DNA from: Phytophthora quininea
Taxonomy: Eukaryota; Oomycota; Peronosporomycetes; Peronosporales; Peronosporaceae
Direction of reading: 5' to 3'
DNA: 64,000 nucleotides
Assembly (NCBI GenBank): GCA_011947345.1
Contig: JAAVTG010000981.1
Span: 82,859-146,858, forward strand
Below the pieces are notes generated by a model. The model was not told the origin of the DNA and made no database searches. It worked only from the letters and a program-made list of their open reading frames with translations. The number at the start of each line of letters is the position of its first letter. Position 1 is the stretch's first letter. A program made the position numbers and the translations under genes. Of the stretch, positions 44,353 to 54,599 are shown piece by piece.

Positions 44353-45858
44353 CTATGCCCACGCAGCCAGCACGGCCATGCTGAAGAGCCCCGTCGAGAA
44401 GAGCAAGAGCTTCTCCATCGAGTTGGTCTCTTGGCTCGCACCTTCCTCCGACAACTCGTGGAACGCCAGATAGATGAAGCTGCCCGACGCGACACTCAGC
44501 GCCACCGCCTCCACCGTCAACGCGCTGCTGTCTCGCAGCGAATCTGACAACACCATGCCCAGGAGAATCCCCAACGGAGTCATGAAGCTGTAGAGCGTCA
44601 ACACAGCAACTGATCGCCGGTGTGCAATGCTGCTCTTGGCCTTGGCAAAGTTGGCGCCCACTGACATGGCTTCAATGAACTGCACGTCCACACAGAGGCA
44701 CCATTAGCATTGCAGAGAGACGTCGTCAACGTTAGGGTCTGTCACCTTGTGGCTGAAGATTGCGACGGTGGTGGCGATCGCTGTCCGGTCCATCGAGTGA
44801 TTCACGCCGAGCGCGAAGCCTGCGATAAGCGAGTGCACGGAGAAGAGCGCCGCCAATAGATAGGGAGAAATGGACTGCGACGCAGCAGAGATAAACAAGT
44901 TAGCAATTCCGCTACCACTGGTGGTGGCCCTGGTGGTGGTCGTGGGGTTCCAACACCTACCTCTCTCCGGAGAACACGACGTGCTCGCTCATGGTCGCTT
45001 CCGAGTCATTGTGCGCCTTGTCCTCTAGCAACTCCGTCACCGCCGACTCGTACTCGACAACTTGCTGAGCTCCTGTCGCGCCATTCACCACCTTGACGCC
45101 GTTTGGCGTCAACAGACAAGTGTTCTCCTCCATCTTGGCGGCTCGATGGAACAGCGACGGCGAGTTGATGGTGCCGCACGAGCACGAGTAGAACCTCTCC
45201 TTGCCATCCACCGAGACCGACCGACTGCGCCACCCGAACGACGTCACGGACGGGATCTTGACTCGATACATGCTGGTCTCATCTAAAGAGCGGCATTGTC
45301 TCCATTAACCACCACCACCATCACTGCCCACCACCAATAATGAACGTACGTACTGTCCGGTCGAGCGGCACTTGCCACGGCCATGAGCTTCCCAGAGTTG
45401 CCCATGTTGAGCAGATCCACGCTCCAGACGATACCGCAGCCCATACCACACAGCAGATAGACGCTCGGGAACGCCGTCATCCAGTGCGGTGGGGACTCCA
45501 TCCGCGACACCACTTGGTCGTACAACTTGACTGCATCGGGCAGCAAATGCAGCAGCCCAGAGCCGAGGAAGACGCCGGCCGTGGCGAACGGCAGCTTCCG
45601 ACTGAGCAAGTTCTGCACGGGGCGGGTTCCATGACTCGACACCCACAACGGCAGCAGAGCGGACACCGCAGTGATGACCAGAAGCACCACCATGGTGGCG
45701 TACTTGAAGATCCGCATGGTCTCCACAGCGGCCTGCGCTTCCGCCGCCATTGCCACTGCCAATGAAGTTGGTGCCGCTCCCTCAAGATTGTCAAAAAGCT
45801 GCGACGTGGTTGGGCGTTGCAGCTTTGCGGCGCTGAGACTTGCGCCCGTTGATCGCAT
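44353..45858 (-). CDS. ZIP-family metal (zinc) transporter
   Basis: Proposed exons: 45858-45354, 45282-44961, 44874-44746 and 44679-44353, with introns of 71, about 86 and 66 nt. Membrane segments: YATMVVLLVITAVSALLPLWV, FATAGVFLGSGLLHLLPDAV, AFPSVYLLCGMGCGIVW; then a hydrophilic loop with Cys and His; then HSLIAGFALGV (conserved H-S of TM4), HK-FIEAMSVG and SGSFIYLAFHELSEE (metal-site His/Glu of TM5), plus a last TM. This order is diagnostic of ZIP transporters moving Zn or Fe into the cytosol. Start ATG 45856-45858 is preferred because it clears the divergent neighbour; an upstream Met at 46038 is open in frame. The second intron junction is one base out of phase. Confidence 0.8.
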
Positions 45859-45926
45859 GATCCTGCGGTCCTCGATTTCCGTCTCTTCGGTCACTTCTTC
45901 TCGGATCGTCTTGGGCTGCAGCGAGA

Positions 45927-46816
45927 ATGACGTTGCTTGGTGTGCTTGCAACGCTGGTCTTGCTGCTGACTGGTGGTGATGGTACGATACCCGATACTCT
46001 GCGTGCTGCTGCTTGGGGGACGGCATTTCATGCAACATTGTCTGCTGTGTGTGACTTGCAGCGCTTCGATCCTGCACCAAACACGGTCAAGTTCACGTCC
46101 CGTGCGAAGACGAGCTGCTGCTGGGCAAATCCGATCGCTTCCTACTCACTTTATACGGCCACACGTGCTACTCGGTGAGCATCGTGTCGCCCGATCCGCT
46201 CGAAGTGCTCTTCTTCGACTCAAGAGACCTCAAAAGTGGACTCAACGAAGTCTCAGGTCGACGCAGACTAAAGCAGACGGAGGACAACGCCACTGAAAGT
46301 CTGAGTGCGTTGGGGGACAACCACATGTGCCAGAACGTGCTCAACTGCTACCAACTGCAGGAAGGGCTATCGAAAGCGACAGTCTACAACTTGGTCATCT
46401 CTCGCTGGTTCAACTCCAGTGTTGAGACAACTGAGGACGAATATGACGACGACTTAATTGTCGTCGCTATCGAGTTGGAGCATTGCGACCCGGTGACGGT
46501 CTGGCACTACGTAGGTCTTGTCTTCGTCGGGAGTATCGGGTTCACGTCGACGATGCTGCTGCTTTGCGTGATTGGGGAGTTTGTGCTTGGACTGCGCACC
46601 ATCTCGAGGCTGCAGATGGCAGGACAAACCGAACGAGTCCAACGAGTCGTGGAGTTGCCACACGTCGACCCAGTCAAAATGAAAACCATCAGCTGCGAGG
46701 ATCCTGAAGAACCGACAGCTCCGTTGATGACAACAATCATTACGCCAACTTCAGAACCTGCTGAGGAGCCCCAAGGAGAGATGGAGGAGACCGAAGAGCG
46801 GCCGATTGAATGTTGA
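45927..46816 (+). CDS. putative type I membrane protein, one frame break
   Basis: ATG 45927 starts a signal peptide (MTLLGVLATLVLLLTGGDG). The frame is lost at an A-run 46079-46081, where one more A would continue into HGQVHVPCEDELLLGK. It then runs through DPLEVLFFDSRD and conserved-looking Cys pairs (MCQNVLNCYQL) to a single membrane span (YVGLVFVGSIGFTSTMLLLC) and an acidic cytosolic tail rich in Glu and Pro. I do not recognise a family. It is divergent from the ZIP gene with only 68 bp between the proposed start codons. Confidence 0.6.
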
Positions 46817-46873
46817 GTAGTGTAGTAGTGACATGAGATTGTTTATTGAAATATCATGCAGAGCTTCCCTGTT

Positions 46874-48263
46874 TCAAAGGCGAGATGCCGGCGTCGTCAG
46901 TGCTACCAGATATTCTTTGTCTTCGTCCGCGAACTCGAGGCGTTTCTGAGCCTTCAAGAGCACTCGCATCTCGCTCTGATTGCTCTCGTCTGCTCTCAAT
47001 CCTTGGCTGATTTTCTTGCTCTCATTCTGCTCGTTGTAGTGCACGACCGTAAAGTATCTACACCGAGCAATACGTTAATGAGGACATCAATTGTAACAAG
47101 ACCAAGATGAACGAACCCGCTGTGCGACTGGCGCTTGCTGCCATCAAGAGCGGGCTCGACAGACACTTCGACCTCGACTTCCAGACAAGAACGACTGCGA
47201 ACAAGTCACAACCGAATCATAATGCCAGTGAAGAAACAAAACATGGTACGCCATTGTACACACCGAACGTTCACCACACGAGCTCGTAGCATGACGATAT
47301 CAAACGTCGAGATCGGGAGTTTAAACATCAAGCGGTTCATAGCGATCGTGACCATTCGCTCCGACTTGGTGAAGTTCTGCGCGCAGTACAAAGCGGCCTG
47401 GTCCTGTTGCACTCGTTGGGAGTGAGTATACTACTACTACTCAACAGTTTGATGTCTTACCATCCACGCGAGCAAGTCTCCTCCAAACACTGTGTTGTGA
47501 GGGTTAAGACTGCGAGGTAGGAACCAGTTGCGCACCTCCACCTCCGTGTCGCTCACAGAGACGTAGTTCTCTTTCGGTTCGCCAGGATGGAGATCCGTCA
47601 ATTTAATGTGCGGGATTCCATCCACTGCGTCTTGCTCCTTCCTCCATCGACTCGCGAGCTCTTTGCGTTGCTCCGTCAATTTCCTCGTCCTAACGCAGTA
47701 GTCGGGATCGTCTGGGTCAGAAAGCTTTGGTAAATCCTTGCGAGGTTTGCCCTGACTGTCAATCGCCACCATGGTGATGATTGCATTGTGTGTGTGTTGG
47801 AAACTATCCGTCAGCATATCGTGCTTGTAGCCGCTGACCTGAACAGCCATCGACGAGTTGCCGACCATGATCAACTCTCCTTCTAGACGCACCAAGTCGC
47901 CGTGATACACTGGTTTCAAAAGATCCACTCGGTCGAACGAGATGGTCGCTGCGGTGCCTCGAGCCACACTACAAAGCTTCGTCAGCTAATGCGTATTACA
48001 ACAACAGTTTTGTCTTACCGGTGTGAAATCACCCCTGCTACGACGTCCATTAGCGCTAAAATGGGCCCCATACCCAGCAGCTTCCCTTGTGGTTGACGTC
48101 GCCCTAACATTTCGTTATGGTCTCTCTTATCTTGTTGCAAGAAAGCGATTAAGCTGCGTACGATGATATTGGCGATCACCGTGCGCTTGTCCTGCTCCCG
48201 GACTGTGGCGGACATTCGACGGGGTCGTACGAGATCCCGCAGACTGCCGACAATCTTCTTCAT
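46874..48263 (-). CDS. acyl-CoA thioesterase, two hotdog domains
   Basis: Hydrolyses acyl-CoA to free acid and CoA. Proposed exons: 48263-48019, 47968-47461, 47403-47264, 47194-47103 and 47057-46874; introns of 50, 57, 69 and 45 nt, all GT-AG. Exons 1-2 give the first hotdog fold ([47 protein letters not shown]). Exon 2 ends with [15 protein letters not shown], the start of the second hotdog, which exon 3 continues as [23 protein letters not shown]. The C-terminus is [20 protein letters not shown]...[10 protein letters not shown]. This is the ACOT9/ACOT10-like group, usually mitochondrial. The frame looks intact throughout. The ATG (48261-48263) lies only 9 bp from the effector pseudogene. 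Confidence 0.8.
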
Positions 48264-48272
48264 GACGACCAG

Positions 48273-48717
48273 TCAGTCCGACGTGAACAAATCCGAAGTG
48301 AAGGGTATCAGGTGAATTGACTGAGGTGTACCAAGACCTCCAGTGCCAACGACCTTGTAGCGAATGAAGCTAACAGCAATCATCTTGTTGGCTCGGATCT
48401 TGTCAGTCTGAACCAGTTTTGCTACCGTTGGTAGAGACACCTTGATCTCGATCCAGATCTTGAAGAAGGAGTACACGAAGTCGTCTCAGTAGCGCATCAA
48501 CTGGAGCTGCTCTGGGGTGGTGGCAACTCTTTTTCTTTTTCTTTTGGAGACGCCGTTCAGCTTCTTAAAGCCCTTGAAGCTCTTGAAAAACTTCTCTCTT
48601 CAGCTTCGTCCTCACAGGAGCGCAGAAGTCTATGGTGGGAATGAGTTGACTTGAATCCCGAAGCCGCAGCAACATTGACGCAGAGAGGACCAGGAACAAC
48701 ACGACGGAAATTCGCAT
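48273..48717 (-). pseudogene. RxLR effector of the second family, decayed
   Basis: ATG 48715-48717 opens a signal peptide (MRISVVLFLVLSASML). RLLR-SCEDEAEER lies in another frame (about 48635-48595) and the effector domain (FKSFKGFKKLNG, then YSFFKIWIEIK) in a third. A TGA stands where relatives have the Arg of the YRDD motif. The C-terminus reads past the point where the relative at 27630 stops and ends at 48273. It is the same family as 26518-26946 and 27234-27630. Confidence 0.7.
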
Positions 48718-49278
48718 GGTTAGAAGTGGCCGCTTGTGGGATCGAAGGCGAACTGTGCAGTAACCGGTGATCAATGATCACGGCCAATTGCCATCCTCAT
48801 CTCAAAACGATCTCGGGATCGGCTGGTTCGTGTCTTCTCCTTCAACATGAGGATATGCTGCTACTGGAGTGTACCGATGAACGAGCGAGCCGCAGCGAGA
48901 TGGAGATCTAAGAGAGTCTTGCTAAATGATCTATTGTAGTCGTATAACTCAACTGGTGTCTGCATCGACGAAGTAGTTTGTGCTTAGAGATGGTTTGGAA
49001 ATCGGTACCGTAACTGTAAAGAATGTGTCGGTCTTCAAGGCCGTGCTGTCCCCGGGAGAAGCTCTGAAATTTATTGTGAGCGAGCTGTTGCTGCAATTAT
49101 AATTTGTCTGTTGATGATGTGGTGTGATTTTGTTCACGCTTAGCTTGTGAAGATATTTGGCATCATCTGCGCAGCTGGTTAAATTTCCGATTGTATTTGC
49201 TGGTTGCCGTCGCGAGATATTTGGTTGGGCTGAAATGACAAAGTACTAGTAGTTAGCGGATTCTTGTTCTGCCATAGA
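48718..49278. other. intergenic, no gene recognised
   Basis: 5' flank of the effector pseudogene and AT-rich sequence without protein-like frames. Confidence 0.4.
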
Positions 49279-49662
49279 CTACAGTAGCTGTTGTATAGAG
49301 TAGTTGACCACTGCCAAACTTTGTGAAATTGCTGCCGCATTCACCCACCCACCCAGTGAGATCGAGTTCTGTCGAGCTTTGATGTGCGTAAATTCGTGTT
49401 GCTGTTTGTCGCTTGAACTCTTCTGAAGAAACAACATTACTTTATACTTGGAATTAGCTATTGCAATGGGCTGCTCTTGTTGCTTGTATGGGAAAAGTGG
49501 TCTACTACCTCTCGCTAGCCTTGGAGATTGAAGGTGGTTTATCGCGTCAGGTAGACCGAAAGCAAAAATATTGCTGGGTTTTGAGATTTCGAGCTGGGTT
49601 ATTGTTTCTTGCAATGAGAGTTTGAGCCAAAGTGACCATAACATTTTTGGGAAGTTAGTCAT
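49279..49662 (-). CDS. unrecognised open frame
   Basis: 127 codons, first residues MTNFPKMLWSLWLKLSL. No recognisable domain, and no promoter motif or intron evidence. It may be a 3' exon of the frame at 49793-50317 on the same strand. Confidence 0.25.
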   Translation of the reverse strand: MTNFPKMLWSLWLKLSLQETITQLEISKPSNIFAFGLPDAINHLQSPRLARGSRPLFPYKQQEQPIAIANSKYKVMLFLQKSSSDKQQHEFTHIKARQNSISLGGWVNAAAISQSLAVVNYSIQQLL

Positions 49663-49792
49663 TCTTGCTTAGGTAGATCCCTCATGAACTCTGACTCTGA
49701 ATGACTCTGAACGTAAATTTCAGAGAACGAGAATGCGTGAATTGTGCTTAGCGGAGACGAAGTACAGTGCTCAACAAGTCACTTTATCGACT

Positions 49793-50317
49793 TTAGCTTG
49801 CTTGGTCGACGCGGAAAAACAACCCGCTTACTTTTGCGCTGCTCTGCGAGATGGAAAAAATCGAGCCGATTAGAACGCAAGCCGAAAGCTTTGTGGCATC
49901 CTCAAGCGAAATATCTGCTAGTAATTTCGAGTGCAATGAAAGCGCCAAGAGCATTAGCTTCTTGCTGCTGTTCATTTTGAAAAACGAAATTAATGATACG
50001 ACCGCCTTTAGATGCTGCAGTGTGTAGGCAATCGATCGCAGCGAGTATTGTGCGGACACGAGCTCCTTTGAGTCCTTCGTGTCAACAATATTGTTGCGCG
50101 AGCAGCGCTCGACAATATTTTGGTCGCCGGTCACCCGTAATTTGGTGTCGGCCCAACCCTCAGAGCGAGTTTGCCACGTGATCTCGAGTTTCTTTGCGGT
50201 TGGCACTGAGGACGGTGTTGTCACTTCGTTTTCGAAGACTCTCATAGCCGATTTCTTAACTTTCCAAGCTCGCCTTCCGCTTCGTCTTGCATTCACAGCA
50301 GTCTCGAGTGCGTCCAA
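49793..50317 (-). CDS. unrecognised open frame, basic N-terminus
   Basis: 174 codons. The N-terminal third is basic (NARRSGRRAWKVKKSAMR), followed by ITWQTRSEGWADTKLRV and a hydrophobic, helical C-terminal half (KKLMLLALSLHSKLLAD, LSACVLIGSIFSIS). No family recognised. Further minus-strand frames upstream (50334-50693, with SVHATYQFEMVCREAMKSAL and a Cys-rich GCSGKCGPKP) may be related remnants of one older gene. Confidence 0.3.
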   Translation of the reverse strand: MDALETAVNARRSGRRAWKVKKSAMRVFENEVTTPSSVPTAKKLEITWQTRSEGWADTKLRVTGDQNIVERCSRNNIVDTKDSKELVSAQYSLRSIAYTLQHLKAVVSLISFFKMNSSKKLMLLALSLHSKLLADISLEDATKLSACVLIGSIFSISQSSAKVSGLFFRVDQAS

Positions 50318-50693
50318 GATGATGCAGTACTAACTAAAGGTGCTTGTGTGCTTGAACTCGAAACTCGCAGTAGGAATACAACTGGCCGCCAATAGAGAGG
50401 AGCGACCACGAACTGGATGAAAGCCGGACACATGATCGAAAGTTTACCGAGGGCTTGGGTCCACATTTGCCGCTGCAACCGTCGTGAATATGCCTTGTGA
50501 AGTCATAATCTTGATTCTCGAGAGAATCTCTCGAGATTGTGTAGTGTAGTAACGCACTTTTCATCGCCTCACGACAAACCATTTCGAATTGGTACGTTGC
50601 GTGGACGCTGCATGTATCGTCGGTAGAATTACTACGGATCGATCTCATTCGAAGTTGGATGAAGCAGCTAATGCAGAAACCTAAAAGGCACAA

Positions 50694-51118
50694 TCAATGC
50701 GCTATCACGGATGACATCTGCGTTGAGACGACTGCACTTTACATCTCTACCACCCCACATGCAAGCTATCTTTGATGTCGAAGTCGCCTGAACATCGCGA
50801 TCAGTGATGGAGGCAATTAATGCACCATCCTTAGCTTGAAGTAACGCTTTCGACAATACGTTCACTTAATAGCTTTTGGTAAAATGTTTCGATGGAGATC
50901 GATGCCTTCGTGGAGTTAAAGATGCGTTTTCACAAAAGCGCTCAAGTTGTGGTGACTAAAGACACCTGTACCTACAACTCGGCGATGTTCCCGTTCTGTA
51001 GCAACAGAACGGTTTGTTTTTCATCATGAACTGCCATCCTATCCGTGCAATGCTTTCCTACAATACGGGTTCGTAAAAGTTGTGTCACTCCAGCTCGATA
51101 TTGGTGTCGCTGTCGTCC
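50694..51118. other. upstream flank of hydrolase copy 2, no gene seen
   Basis: Short frames only. A minus-strand frame at 50668-50865 is not recognisable. Confidence 0.4.
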
Positions 51119-51135
51119 CTTCATTCTGAAACTTG
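51119..51135 (+). promoter_or_regulatory. Inr-like core promoter of hydrolase copy 2
   Basis: CTTCATTCTGAAACTTG, closely matching the element before copy 1, lies about 10 bp before the ATG at 51145. Confidence 0.5.
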
Positions 51136-51144
51136 CCGACCACC

Positions 51145-52743
51145 ATGCAAGCACCAACCAAACTCACGTTAGTCTCCGTCACTCTTCTCCTGTTCCTGGT
51201 GGCGTCGATCGCTGCTGACAACGACAACAACTCACAGCCTTCGCTGATCGACGCTCCATCACTGAAACTCCACGTCACTCTCAAGAGGAAGGCCATGCAG
51301 ATCCACGGTCAGCTCGAGTTCAACGCCTTCGCCAACCCCGTCGTGTCCACTGACAACAAACTGCTCTACGACGGAGTCACCACGTTTAGCTCTGACGAAA
51401 CCCAGTTCCAGTATCTTCTCGTCAATGGAGTTTCCTACGCGGTAGAAAAACCTGCCAACGAAATCTCGACTACTGCTAACGAGACAGCACGATGCCACCC
51501 TGCATCGTTGCCGTTCGACTCGATTTTGCCGGCACTCAACAACGTCACCCCGATTCCAAGTGCTACTGTTGGCAACGAAAGCGTAAAGTGTGCAAACGGA
51601 AATCTGTTCAAGACAACCTTCCAAGGAACAAACTTTGTTGTTTGTGCGTCTGGTCGCTCCGGGTTTTCAGTCTACGGCAGCGATATGACCGTCCAGGTTG
51701 AATTCCTCAACTCCCCAGTAGACATCCCGGCACCAACGTTCACGAAGTCTCCTGCATGCTCTCCCGTCGCGAAGCCGACCTCGTTGACACCGACTGCCCT
51801 CGCACTACTCACCGGTGGGGAATTCCCGACGACCAACTCACGGAACCTGAAGGCGCAAGAGCACATGGCCATCGCGGCGTCCTCTTGCGAGTGTCAGTCG
51901 ACACCTCGACCGTGCGTCTTCTTCCACGGCATTGGCGTCTCGAAGGAGGAGACGGAGCTGCAAGACGAACCTACCGCCAGAATGGGCTCCATCGGCGACC
52001 ACGCTCCATGCTGCTCGACCGTCAAGTATGCTCATCTGAACACGATGGATTCAGCTTGGACCAACGACACGCTGCAGCAAAAGTTTTGCGATTTCTCGCT
52101 GTCGTTGAGCGAGACGAGCGATAAAACCGCGAAGGTCGTCCACGACACGATCGTGGTGACCCACTCGATGGCCGGAGCGGTCATGGCTGGTGCGCTCGCG
52201 AAAGGTAAATGCAGCTTTGACGCGAGCACGTCTTGGGTGGCTTTGAGCTCGCCGATGAAAGGCAGCATGGTCGCAGTCACTGCGAAAGAGTTTTGCGACG
52301 GAGACCACGGCGGCGAGCTCGTCAAAGATGTTCTCGATTTGGTGGGTCAGTGTCCGCTTCCTCCGTCTCGATTGGCTCTCACGTACGAAGGCGAGAAGTT
52401 CGCCTCGGCTGAACTAAACGCAGCGTACGTAGCTGCTCAAGAGGCGTACAGTGGGAACGTGACTGCTGCGATCTGTAGCAACAACTACGCCGGCGTGGTG
52501 TCCATCTACTACGGATGGTTTATCATGTGTGGGAAAGCGTTTCCGCACAAGTCGCCGGAGAACGACGGGATGGTGGAGTTCCAGAGCTGCTCTCAAGGTC
52601 TGGACGCGTCCCTGTTCGGGGACAGCTACACCGATCGGTTCTACAAAGCAGAATTAAACCACGCCGACACGGGACTCCTGACCAGCGACGGCTGGTTCAA
52701 CGACGCCAAGAAGCCCTTCAAGTGGTTCGAGTGTCTCTTCTAG
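51145..52743 (+). CDS. secreted alpha/beta-hydrolase-like protein, copy 2
   Basis: 532 residues. ATG 51145 was chosen because the signal peptide (LTLVSVTLLLFLVASIAA) starts right behind it. It has the same architecture as copy 1: a diverged beta-rich N-terminal domain (LKLHVTLKRKAMQIHGQLEF against LKIHVELKRKAMAIHDQLEF), then the HGIGV loop and THSMAGAVMAG nucleophile elbow. From about 51775 to the TAG at 52741-52743 the DNA is almost identical to copy 1 (e.g. WTN for WTD), and identity ends at the stop codon. Confidence 0.8.
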   Translation: MQAPTKLTLVSVTLLLFLVASIAADNDNNSQPSLIDAPSLKLHVTLKRKAMQIHGQLEFNAFANPVVSTDNKLLYDGVTTFSSDETQFQYLLVNGVSYAVEKPANEISTTANETARCHPASLPFDSILPALNNVTPIPSATVGNESVKCANGNLFKTTFQGTNFVVCASGRSGFSVYGSDMTVQVEFLNSPVDIPAPTFTKSPACSPVAKPTSLTPTALALLTGGEFPTTNSRNLKAQEHMAIAASSCECQSTPRPCVFFHGIGVSKEETELQDEPTARMGSIGDHAPCCSTVKYAHLNTMDSAWTNDTLQQKFCDFSLSLSETSDKTAKVVHDTIVVTHSMAGAVMAGALAKGKCSFDASTSWVALSSPMKGSMVAVTAKEFCDGDHGGELVKDVLDLVGQCPLPPSRLALTYEGEKFASAELNAAYVAAQEAYSGNVTAAICSNNYAGVVSIYYGWFIMCGKAFPHKSPENDGMVEFQSCSQGLDASLFGDSYTDRFYKAELNHADTGLLTSDGWFNDAKKPFKWFECLF

Positions 52744-54101
52744 CCCGTAGCATGCACGAAACAACATTAAAGAACAAAGTTTGAGGGCTCACGAAATTCT
52801 CGAGGAATAGCCTGTGTCAAGAGAGAAATAAATTAACTAGTTATGCACTACTCGTTTTGCTTTCTACGGGATGTTATAAGTAACACATATCTTCACATTA
52901 TGGACGAAGGATCCAAATTCGTTCTGAGATAGCGAACTCAACGGCGTAGGACCATCAAATTCCCCCGTTGATTGGAGAAGTATATTCCAGTCTTGTAATC
53001 GCAGGTTGGGAAAAATCGCGTTAATTGACCGCTCAGTGTTCCGCAAACGGGTGGTGCTACACCTCGAGTTGCTGCGTTGATGCCACTAGCTTCCGGATGT
53101 TGCAACACGCGATCAAAATTTGAGTCAATTGTCGATACAGCAAGAAGATATCTCTCATTTCACCATGCTCACGAAAGTGTACAGCACTGCAGACCATTTG
53201 GAAAAAATGGAGCGCTGTTGGTAACCGATGCGAGGAGTCTAAGAAGTATCCCAAACACCATTTTTGTTTTTTGGCCAGTACACGACATCGATACCGGAAT
53301 GGGAGGGGACCTGCACCCAACGGATGTTTATGAAAGCCTTGTGATGGCCATACCTGGAATTGGACTGATGTATTCCACCATATTGGGCTGAAAAGTGCAA
53401 TCTGAACTGCTCGGGTTAAATGCAAAGTATGTTGGCTTGGCAATGTTTTCGCTTCCATTTTCTGCTGTAGCTTCCGCCACCACGATGTGAAGGATGATGC
53501 TCACCATCCTGACGGTTGGGGAGGGTCTTGAAAAAGAAAGCCACTTGACCAGGGTCGCACAAATTAGCTGCAGCAGAGTTGCAACAGGATCACAATCGGG
53601 TGACACCAAGCCGACAAGCTAGGGTCTTTTGGGTGTTGGTGGAGTGCTAGTACAACTTTTTGCAGCAAGATAAAGCGTTGTCGCTGGATGATGATGGCCA
53701 CTTCAGGGACACCAATTCCATCATTATCGCGTGTTTGAGTAGCTAGTCTCTTGTGAACGATATTTATGCCGGACGACCCAACTCCTATGCGGTTGTACAG
53801 AATAAACCGAAGCCAAACCGAAATTGTTACTGTGGTAGTAAAGTTGTGATAATATCACCTCTTGGACAATCAGCCATCGTCCCATCAGCATACGCGCTCG
53901 ACATTTCCACAGAAGCAGTTGAGTCATTACTTTATGATCCAATTTATCGCTGAATGTGACGAAGTGTCAACGTTTCCAAATGGAATTCCAAGGTAAAGAA
54001 CATAATGGCTCCAGCGTTGGCGCTCTTCGGTGGTTGTTAAGACTCTGGTCACACTCTTGGTCTGGTTCAATTTTGCGCCTGATCCTTCGCAATAACAATC
54101 C
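52744..54101. other. 3' flank of hydrolase copy 2 and unrecognised sequence
   Basis: Several frames of 60-133 codons on both strands, none recognised. A stretch near 53340-53390 (VMAIPGIGLMYSTILG) looks like a fragment of coding sequence of unknown origin. Confidence 0.3.
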
Positions 54102-54583
54102 TGTGGTGTGGAGATTTCTCCAAGATCCGTCAACGAACTGTCGCCTCCGCTATTGGCTGATAAAAGGCGTCGAGCTGAACTAATTGCGACGTGAGGCGAA
54201 GGTTCATTGAAGGTCGCTATCCCGAGGTGGTCGCTATTGCGAACCATCGCCTGGTCGTGAATCTTCGGATGGGTAGCTCCGACGGCGACGCTTGCGTTTC
54301 ACTTGACATTTGTATTGACTCACCGTAAGGGTAGAATTAGAGAGAGTAAGAGCCCGCGAGGGCGATACAAACAGAGCAGAATTTTCGCCCGACTTCCCAA
54401 ACGGCCAAGCGTCCTAGGTAAGCACCTTGCCCTGTTGTCGTGGGTTATGCCTGCCAGCGAACACAGACCTTCGTGAAGTGGGTGTTCGTTTGGTCAGGCC
54501 AAGGGTGAAGAGTGATAGTTAGAGTGTATTTTGGTTTGACTCTATTAATAGGGAGTGTTGGGCAAAAGGGCCCTTGTATGTGG
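54102..54583. mobile_element. 5' part of LTR, same family as 5070-5889
   Basis: Starts TGTGGTGTGG and follows the solo LTR for about 480 bp (tgagagagtaagagcccgcg-type block, gtgttgggcaaaagggccc), then breaks off after gtatgtgg. Confidence 0.8.
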
Positions 54584-54599
54584 GAAAAATATTTGGCGA

